From an uncultured Oscillospiraceae bacterium (GTDB lineage Bacteria; Bacillota_A; Clostridia; Oscillospirales; Oscillospiraceae), in the NCBI GenBank assembly GCA_910579155.1, contig CAJTTS010000042.1, positions 1-28,700 on the forward strand: a stretch of DNA of 28,700 nucleotides, read 5' to 3'. A program made the translations under genes and the position numbers. The notes under the pieces were generated by a model. The model ran no database searches, was not told where the DNA came from, and saw only the letters and a program-made list of their open reading frames with translations. Below, piece by piece: positions 23,721 to 28,700 of this stretch. Every line of letters begins with the position of its first letter. The stretch's first letter is position 1.

Positions 23721-23921
23721 GGAGCACAATATACCTCAAAGACATTCCGCAAACTGCTGCGGGTGAACAAGGTTGTCCAATCTTTCTCCGCGCCTGGTCA
23801 ACCTCATGACAATGCTGTCATGGAGTCTTTTTTCGCTTCTATGAAGCGTGAAGAAATCTACCGCACACAATACAAATCAGAGCAACAATTCGTAAAAAAC
23901 TGTTCCATACTCCTACCCTAA
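23721..23921 (+). pseudogene. IS3-family transposase (OrfB) fragment
   Basis: GAQYTSKTFRKLL, VVQSFSAPGQPHDNAVMESF, then FASMKREEIYRTQYKSEQQF is the typical late part of the rve integrase core of IS3-group transposases; the Glu of VMESF is the catalytic third residue of the DDE triad. The first two catalytic Asp residues and the whole N-terminus are missing, and the sequence diverges after about 23900. No terminal inverted repeats were found. It is a dead remnant. Confidence 0.8.
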
Positions 23922-23931
23922 TTCACAGGCA

Positions 23932-23960
23932 TTGCGTTTTTTTACCGGATATGATAAGAT
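23932..23960 (+). promoter_or_regulatory. Promoter of the ATP-grasp gene
   Basis: TTGCGT (23932-23937), 17-bp spacer, TAAGAT (23955-23960), about 115 nt upstream of the start codon. Confidence 0.5.
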
Positions 23961-24034
23961 AAAAAGACTTATGAGAGCGGGCGGGAACGGAGCGTTTACT
24001 GCCTCGGTGCATAGTGAGCTAAACGTTCTTTTCG

Positions 24035-24062
24035 GTTCCCTTTTCTTTCAAGAAAAAGGAAC
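24035..24062 (+). promoter_or_regulatory. Leader hairpin just upstream of the ATP-grasp ribosome binding site
   Basis: GTTCCCTTTTCTT (24035-24047) and AAGAAAAAGGAAC (24050-24062) form a nearly perfect 13-bp stem with one mismatch, ending a few bases before GGGAGG (24066-24071). There is no T-run, so it may affect translation or RNA stability rather than terminate. Confidence 0.5.
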
Positions 24063-24076
24063 AACGGGAGGTTTCT

Positions 24077-25105
24077 ATGAAAGTAAAATATCTGGTTCAG
24101 CGGGTGCTGAACATGAATTACAGGGCCATGCTGGACAAAATCGGCTCCATCCACAAAAAGACGGGCCGTTCCCGCTGGTCCATCTTTCAGGACATGCGGA
24201 CCTGTGCGGTGAAGTACGGCGCGGGCTATATGGACTACGACCTGTTTGAGATGTACAACCTGACCCAGTCGCAGCGGGACACCTACCTCACCCGGGGCCG
24301 GAACAACGACATTGTGGTGAAATATAACGACAAAGCCCACATGGACGATTTCGGGGACAAAATCCGGTTCAACACCCGCTTCGGCCGGTTCCTCCACCGG
24401 GACTGGATTCCGGTGACCGGGGATAACAAAACGGAAGTGCTGGACTTCCTGGCGCGCCACCCGGTGTTTATGGCCAAGCCCTCCCAGGGAAGCTGCGGCT
24501 GGGGCATTGAGAAGTTGAAGGTGGAGGACTACCCATCTCCGGAGGCCCTTTACGGCCACCTGGCGGAACGGGCCCCCCTGCTGGAGCTGGAGGAGGTCAT
24601 TGTCCAGCATCCGGCGGTGTCGGCCATCTATCCCGGGTCCATCAATACTGTGCGCATGGTGACCATTCGGGGCAAAAGCGGCAAGGTCTACCTGGTCACC
24701 GCCATGTTCCGCATCGGCAACGGCAAATTTGTGGACAACTTCAACAGCGGCGGCATGGTGGCCCCCATGGACCCGGAGACGGGCACGGTCATTGACCGCG
24801 CGCTGGACAAGCAAAAAAACCTGTATGCCGACCATCCCGCCACCGGCGCCCAGATCAAGGGGTTCACCTTCCCCGACTGGGACAAAGCCGTGGCCCTGGT
24901 TACCGAGGCCGCCCAGGTCGTCCCCGAGGTGGGATACGTGGGCTGGGACGTGTGCTTCACGCCGGACGGCCCCTGCCTGGTAGAGGGGAACCAGTTCCCC
25001 GGCCACGATATCTACCAGCTCCCTGTCCATACCCCGGACAAGATCGGCATCATGCCCCGTTTCCGGGCCATTGAAGAGGAGGAAGAAAAGAAGTCCGCGC
25101 CGTAA
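24077..25105 (+). CDS. Sugar-transfer-associated ATP-grasp protein
   Basis: A 342-residue soluble protein of the ATP-grasp superfamily, most like the sugar-transfer-associated group (PF14397-type) found near capsule and cell-surface glycan genes. Support: FMAKPSQGSCGWGIEKL (about residues 130-147) as the ATP-binding glycine-rich segment, SINTVRMVTI, RIGNGKFVDNFNSGGM, and the metal-binding end VGWDVCFTPDGPCLVEGNQF. Such enzymes join a carboxylate to an amine or similar group using ATP; acceptors are mostly unknown. GGGAGG lies 5 nt before the ATG. Unusually, it stands alone beside mobile-element debris instead of in a glycan cluster. Confidence 0.85.
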   Translation: MKVKYLVQRVLNMNYRAMLDKIGSIHKKTGRSRWSIFQDMRTCAVKYGAGYMDYDLFEMYNLTQSQRDTYLTRGRNNDIVVKYNDKAHMDDFGDKIRFNTRFGRFLHRDWIPVTGDNKTEVLDFLARHPVFMAKPSQGSCGWGIEKLKVEDYPSPEALYGHLAERAPLLELEEVIVQHPAVSAIYPGSINTVRMVTIRGKSGKVYLVTAMFRIGNGKFVDNFNSGGMVAPMDPETGTVIDRALDKQKNLYADHPATGAQIKGFTFPDWDKAVALVTEAAQVVPEVGYVGWDVCFTPDGPCLVEGNQFPGHDIYQLPVHTPDKIGIMPRFRAIEEEEEKKSAP

Positions 25106-25258
25106 AAGAAAGCGAATGATCAAACAGATCACAAAAAGTAAGAGGGATATGTCCGGCGGCTTGCTTGGGAAATGTAATGAAACTGTAACAGCCGTTTTAC
25201 GCCGGTGGTGGTATAATATAAGTCCAATGATATCTACCTATGACGGATAGGAGGTCAA
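25106..25258 (+). promoter_or_regulatory. Intergenic region with extended -10 promoter for the next gene
   Basis: TGGTATAAT at 25209-25217 is an extended -10 box; no good -35 box is seen at the right distance. The rest of the gap shows no gene or clear terminator. Confidence 0.5.
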
Positions 25259-26017
25259 ATGGACAAGGTTTTGTGGTTTCGGGGCCCCAGTTGGGACAAT
25301 GAAGATTGTGACGAGACGATTGAGGGCGAAAAGTTCCGGGAGCTGATGGGGCTTTGCTTTGAGCGCGCGGACAAATTTTCCCTCATTCGCACGGACTGGC
25401 CGGGGGCCAAGGACGGGCCGCTGGAGCGGGCCCTGCGGCCCTATCTTCTGGGGGAATATCTCTCCTACGGGATCCTGCACTGGTTTGACCATGAGGCCCG
25501 GCAGAAGTGTTATATCTACCAGGCCAATGAGGAGACGAAGGCAATTTTCCTCGCCCATATCACCCACCTGTTCGGGCGGGATGTGGAGCGGTCCGACGGC
25601 TCCGACTGGCCGCCGGAGAAGTACAAACAGTGTGTGGAGCTGTCGCAGGCGGCCTGGGACCGGGTCATAGAGCGCTGGGACGCCCTGGAGGCCGCCACGG
25701 GCAGGCCCGTTAGCGAGGAGGAGTCCGCCGCCATTGAGAAGGAAGAGCTCCGGGAGGCCAAGGCGCTGTGGGAGGAGATATTTGACGAGGCGGACTTCCA
25801 GAGCAGCATGGAGGACCCCTGCTTTTACCGGGGCGACGAGATGTTTTTCTGGACCATTACCCATGAGCTCCAGTGCTGCGCCTGGGTGGTGGATGCACCC
25901 TTCGGGAAAAAGCTCCGGGGGCTTGGGAGATGGGTGGAGGAGGATAAGACCCGCTCCTTGGGCCGGCTGAGCGGCGAGGACGGGCTGGTCTGGTATGATA
26001 CCGCCGGAACGATCTGA
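25259..26017 (+). CDS. Conserved-looking hypothetical protein
   Basis: A 252-residue soluble, acidic protein of a family I do not recognise. It has no signal peptide or membrane span. It is rich in Trp and charged residues: HWFDHEARQKCYIYQ near 75-90, a helical central part (about 120-180, KEELREAKALWEEIFDEADF), and a final region FFWTITHELQCCAWVVDAPF. The ATG at 25259 has GGAGGTC about 4 nt upstream, with an extended -10 promoter 40 nt before that and a terminator just after the stop, so it is a well-formed single-gene unit. The composition resembles contact-type immunity or SMI1-like proteins, but no motif supports that. Confidence 0.85.
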   Translation: MDKVLWFRGPSWDNEDCDETIEGEKFRELMGLCFERADKFSLIRTDWPGAKDGPLERALRPYLLGEYLSYGILHWFDHEARQKCYIYQANEETKAIFLAHITHLFGRDVERSDGSDWPPEKYKQCVELSQAAWDRVIERWDALEAATGRPVSEEESAAIEKEELREAKALWEEIFDEADFQSSMEDPCFYRGDEMFFWTITHELQCCAWVVDAPFGKKLRGLGRWVEEDKTRSLGRLSGEDGLVWYDTAGTI

Positions 26018-26026
26018 ACAAAACGA

Positions 26027-26058
26027 AACACAGCGGAGGGATATCCCTCCGCTGTGTT
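26027..26058. terminator. Bidirectional terminator between the hypothetical gene and spoIIR
   Basis: A perfect 14-bp stem (26027-26040 with 26045-26058) around an ATAT loop lies between convergent genes; the T-rich side is better on the minus strand. Confidence 0.85.
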
Positions 26059-26062
26059 ATGT

Positions 26063-26692
26063 TCAATTGCCTCCTGTCAGCTCCTGCCACCACTCGATGA
26101 GGCGGAATTTCAGCACGTAGCCGCCGTCCTGTCCGGTGATAAGGGCGATCTGATCCTCGCTGAGCGCGCCTTCCGCCGCTGACTCCACGCTCTGCTCGGA
26201 CACGGATGCCAGGCACAGGGGCGGAAACACCACGCACCACCAGTTCCGGCCCCCGCCCTCGCCGATGACGACCTTTAGCGCCCGGTATTGCCCGGCGGGG
26301 AGGGAAAACCCATCGTACTCCTTGGTGGGAAACCACTGGTCCGCCAGGGTGACGGTTACCGGATCGGTTCTGCCCGTCCGGGCCAGGGCGTTCTCCCCCG
26401 CCTGGGCCAGCTCATCCAGGTGGGGGGCCAGGGCGGTTTCCGCGTTTTGGCGGTCGTCCACCCCCTCCAGGAGCTGGGACGCCTGGGCCAAAACCGCGTC
26501 CCGCACCAGCAGCTTTCGGGCTTGGTCGGAGTCCGAATCGGAGTTGGCCACCACGTGGAGCCGGAGCACCCGGTCGGCCAGGGCGCTCTCGCTGGCGTTG
26601 GCCCACACGCCTACGGTAAGGGTCAGGCCGAAAGCCAGGAATAAAGCCGCCTCCCAGAGGCGCAGCTTGGAGGATGTAGAGCTCGATTTCAT
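26063..26692 (-). CDS. spoIIR: Stage II sporulation protein R (SpoIIR)
   Basis: Signal protein made in the forespore that activates SpoIIGA, so that pro-sigma-E is processed in the mother cell. The 209-residue protein has one N-terminal membrane span (about 13-35), then the family signature LRLHVVANSDSDSDQARKLL with VRDAVL, and the conserved NWWCVVFPPLC near 165. The ATG at 26692 is preferred, with AGGA 11 nt upstream; a GTG at 26701 is possible. The upstream 75-nt gap after ispE carries no terminator. spoIIR is normally under sigma-F, but I found no well-spaced sigma-F boxes. Confidence 0.93.
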   Translation of the reverse strand: MKSSSTSSKLRLWEAALFLAFGLTLTVGVWANASESALADRVLRLHVVANSDSDSDQARKLLVRDAVLAQASQLLEGVDDRQNAETALAPHLDELAQAGENALARTGRTDPVTVTLADQWFPTKEYDGFSLPAGQYRALKVVIGEGGGRNWWCVVFPPLCLASVSEQSVESAAEGALSEDQIALITGQDGGYVLKFRLIEWWQELTGGN

Positions 26693-26767
26693 GAAAAACA
26701 CCGTCCTATGTACGTTTGTGAGTACAGTATGGACGAGGTGTTTTCCTTTTATACCGCCGGAAAAAAT

Positions 26768-27625
26768 TTATTCCGCGCCTGCCGGTCCGCACAGGAACAC
26801 ATCATGATACGTTTCCCGCAGACGCTCGGCGGCGGCTTGGGCGCTGTCCGGATCGTCAAACAGACCGAACACCGACGGGCCGCTGCCCGACATGGACGCG
26901 CCCAGCGCCCCGCAGTCGATGAGCGCGGCCTTGATCTCGCCGATCTCGGACAGGCGGCGGGGCTCCAGCACATCCTCAAATACGTTGTACATTCGCCGGG
27001 CCACCCCCGCCAGGTCCCCCGCCTCCAGGGCGGCGACCACTCCGGCGGTGTCCGGGCGGCGGACGATCTTGCGCGCGTTCACCCGGGAGAAGAGCTGGGG
27101 GGTGGAGATGGAGAAGGGGGGCTTGCAGATCACGATGTGGCAGGGGGGCAGTGGAGGCAGCGGGGTGAGGACCTCGCCGCGTCCCTCGGCCAGGGCGGTG
27201 CCCCCCAGCACGCAAAACGGCACGTCGGAACCCACCGGCTCCCCGATTTTTGCCAGCTCCAACCGGGACAGCCCCACCCCGGTCAGTTCGTTCATGGCGG
27301 TGAGCACGGCGGCGGCGTCGGCGCTGCCCCCCGCCAGCCCCGCGCACACGGGGACGCGCTTTTGGATGGACACGTCCACCTCGCCCCCCAATCCCGTGGC
27401 CCGGCGGAAGGCGGCGGCGGCCATCTGGGCCAGGTTTTTGTCCCCGGTGGGCAGGAAGTGGAGGTCGGACACCGCCTGCCCCTCCGACCCCCGGGCGGGG
27501 GCGACGGTGAGGGTGTCCGCCAGGGTGACGGCCTGCATCACCATCTGCATCTCGTGGTAGCCGTCCTCCCGCTTGCGGAGGATGTCTAAGGTGAGGTTGA
27601 TTTTCGCGTTGGCTGAAAGCTCCAT
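26768..27625 (-). CDS. ispE: 4-diphosphocytidyl-2-C-methyl-D-erythritol kinase
   Basis: GHMP kinase that phosphorylates CDP-methylerythritol in the MEP pathway of isoprenoid synthesis, which supplies the undecaprenyl carrier handled by UppP. The 285-residue protein is of normal length. Visible are the N-terminal SANAKINLTLDI with catalytic Lys8, the ATP-binding loop PVCAGLAGGSADAAAV (92-107), the catalytic Asp134 in VGSDVPF, and the C-terminal MSGSGPSVFG. The ATG at 27625 has AAGGAGAC 6 nt upstream; that site overlaps the stop codon of the upstream hydrolase, 10 nt away, so the two are probably translationally linked. Confidence 0.96.
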   Translation of the reverse strand: MELSANAKINLTLDILRKREDGYHEMQMVMQAVTLADTLTVAPARGSEGQAVSDLHFLPTGDKNLAQMAAAAFRRATGLGGEVDVSIQKRVPVCAGLAGGSADAAAVLTAMNELTGVGLSRLELAKIGEPVGSDVPFCVLGGTALAEGRGEVLTPLPPLPPCHIVICKPPFSISTPQLFSRVNARKIVRRPDTAGVVAALEAGDLAGVARRMYNVFEDVLEPRRLSEIGEIKAALIDCGALGASMSGSGPSVFGLFDDPDSAQAAAERLRETYHDVFLCGPAGAE

Positions 27626-27635
27626 AGCCGTCTCC

Positions 27636-28577
27636 TTATCTGTTGAAAAATTCCTTGATTTCCGCCGCGATGCGTTCATACTCAAAATCGTGGACATAGT
27701 GACCGCAGTCTAAGTAAATGATCTGCGCGTCATAGCAGGCCTGGGCAAACCCGGTCTGGATGGTGCGCCAGTCCTCCTTGGAAAACCCGGCGCCGCCGCT
27801 GCCGTCGGAGCAGAACATCAGGATGGGCACGTCCGGCGTGCCGTCCTGGGCCACCCGTTCAACGTTTTCTTTGACGCACAAGGCCTCGTTCACCATGTCC
27901 CCGGTCATGGTGCGGCGGTAGAATACGGCGCGGTAGAGGTCTTGTTCCTCCTGGGACAGCGCCCCGCTCCGGATGGCGGCGCTGTCCGACGCGATGGGGA
28001 GGAAACGGGTGAGCCCGACGGCACTTCCAAATTGCAGCAGCCGCAGGAGAGGTTCGCGGATGGCCATCGCCTCATAGGCGGCGGGCACGGACATGTCCAA
28101 GCCAATGATGGCGGACACCTCGTCCGGATAACGATGCGCCCAGTACAGCGCCTCCAGCCCGGACATGGAGTGGGGGCACAGGACGTAGGGCGGGGTCAGG
28201 CCGGCCTTTTGCAGGGCGGCGCGGGTCTGCTCCAATACGGTATCCAGGTCCCGCGGAAGGCCCGTCACATCGCTGAACCCGTAGCCAAACCGCTCCGGCA
28301 CCGCGATCCGATAGCTGCCGCTGAGCTGGGAATAGAGGGCCTTGAAGTCCAGGATGGGGGAGCAGGTGCCGCTGCCGGACAGAAATACCAGGGTCTGCGC
28401 TCCCTCGCCCTCTGTATAGACGCTCATCTGATGGCCGTCCACCTCTACCACGGTTCCCAGGGGGACAAACAACCCGCTCTCCCGGCTGAGCTGAATCCGG
28501 TGGTGGATAAAACAGAGGAGAAGGAGCAGGAGCGGCGCCCCGAACACGATCAGCGCGGTCTTTGCCGCTTTTTTCAT
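27636..28577 (-). CDS. Membrane-anchored alpha/beta hydrolase
   Basis: A 313-residue protein with an N-terminal membrane anchor (about 7-24) and an alpha/beta-hydrolase domain presumably outside the cell. Features: an oxyanion-hole region FLSGSGT (about 65-71), PERFGYGFSD (94-103), and the nucleophile elbow PHSMSG with Ser137, where Pro and Ser replace the usual glycines of GHSMGG. The probable catalytic histidine is in CGHYVHDFEYE near the C-terminus. GAGGAGG precedes the ATG. It lies 13 nt after a probable S66 peptidase gene and 10 nt before ispE in one operon. Substrate unknown; esterase or amidase activity is expected. Confidence 0.88.
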   Translation of the reverse strand: MKKAAKTALIVFGAPLLLLLLCFIHHRIQLSRESGLFVPLGTVVEVDGHQMSVYTEGEGAQTLVFLSGSGTCSPILDFKALYSQLSGSYRIAVPERFGYGFSDVTGLPRDLDTVLEQTRAALQKAGLTPPYVLCPHSMSGLEALYWAHRYPDEVSAIIGLDMSVPAAYEAMAIREPLLRLLQFGSAVGLTRFLPIASDSAAIRSGALSQEEQDLYRAVFYRRTMTGDMVNEALCVKENVERVAQDGTPDVPILMFCSDGSGGAGFSKEDWRTIQTGFAQACYDAQIIYLDCGHYVHDFEYERIAAEIKEFFNR

Positions 28578-28590
28578 ACCGCCTTCCTCC

Positions 28591-28700
28591 TCACCGGGTG
28601 GCGGGCTCCAGCAGGGTCAGGGTCTTCGCGCCGCAGTCGATCTCGTATTCCAGCCCCAGGGGGAACAGCCCGATGGGGTAGGCGTGGCCCACGTTCACGT
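28591..28700 (-). CDS. Probable S66-family LD-carboxypeptidase, 3' end (gene continues outside window)
   Basis: Only the last 36 codons are present. The peptide NVGHAYPIGLFPLGLEYEID, followed by CGAKTLTLLEPATR and a stop, matches the C-terminal strand pattern of S66 peptidases (LD-carboxypeptidase / MccF type), where a GH dipeptide supplying the catalytic histidine is followed by a PLG motif and a TL-x-LLE ending. Such enzymes trim the terminal D-Ala from tetrapeptides in peptidoglycan recycling, or cleave microcin-like compounds. It is the first visible gene of the S66-hydrolase-ispE operon. The assignment rests on a short fragment. Confidence 0.65.
   Translation of the reverse strand, partial: VNVGHAYPIGLFPLGLEYEIDCGAKTLTLLEPATR

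Noticed and set aside
26693..26767. Sigma-F promoter before spoIIR
   Set aside because: GTATA and GGAAAACA elements occur but only a few bases apart, not at the required spacing.
1..28700. CRISPR array, tRNA or rRNA genes, complete insertion sequence
   Set aside because: No regularly spaced repeats, cloverleaf-like sequences or intact transposase with terminal repeats were seen on either strand.

Overview
The window reads as chromosomal DNA of a GC-rich, spore-forming, Gram-positive anaerobe of the Clostridia, most likely an Oscillospiraceae gut bacterium of the Flavonifractor / Lawsonibacter / Intestinimonas kind. The basis is sporulation genes (spoIID, spoIIR, an FtsK/SpoIIIE translocase), a lipoteichoic-acid-synthase-type sulfatase, a cysteine T-box leader, strong AGGAGG-type ribosome binding sites, TTGACA/TATAAT-type promoters, and GC-rich codon use with long spurious antisense frames. 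The genus is an inference from general character, not from a marker gene.

Layout. 1-831: 3' part of tuf (EF-Tu) and its terminator. 936-1295 (-): small membrane-anchored XRE regulator. 1447-2489 (-): azlC-azlD branched-chain amino-acid exporter with a good promoter. 2733-3650 (+): YegS/DgkB-type lipid kinase, followed by a repeat-rich intergenic stretch. 3977-6097 (-): LtaS-like sulfatase. 6231-7292 (-): spoIID. 7462-8874 (+): citrate synthase. 8934-9137 (-) and 9260-9531 (+): a small XRE regulator divergent from a frameshifted small gene, with overlapping promoters. 9570-11724 (-): cysE-cysS operon under a T-box leader (11750-11989) with a UGC (Cys) specifier.

12095-19352 (+) is the most unusual part: a six-gene operon with one promoter and one strong terminator. 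It encodes an Fe-S/FMN/FAD old-yellow-enzyme-type reductase, the two subunits of an aconitase-X dehydratase, a DUF5058-like membrane protein, a second multi-pass membrane protein, and a membrane-anchored M20 metallopeptidase. Intergenic gaps are 15 nt or less, with one 4-nt overlap. I read it as an uptake, hydrolysis, dehydration and reduction pathway whose substrate cannot be told from sequence. Before the terminator lies a palindromic element with about 30-bp inverted arms.

19488-23165 (+): uppP and ftsK/spoIIIE. 23269-23921: remains of mobile elements (serine recombinase C-terminus, plasmid/ICE replication-protein N-terminus, IS3-family transposase fragment). 24077-25105 (+): sugar-transfer-type ATP-grasp protein. 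25259-26017 (+): protein of unknown family. 26063-28700 (-): spoIIR, ispE, an alpha/beta hydrolase and the 3' end of a probable S66 LD-carboxypeptidase; the last three form a tight operon. I saw no tRNA, rRNA, CRISPR array or intact insertion sequence.
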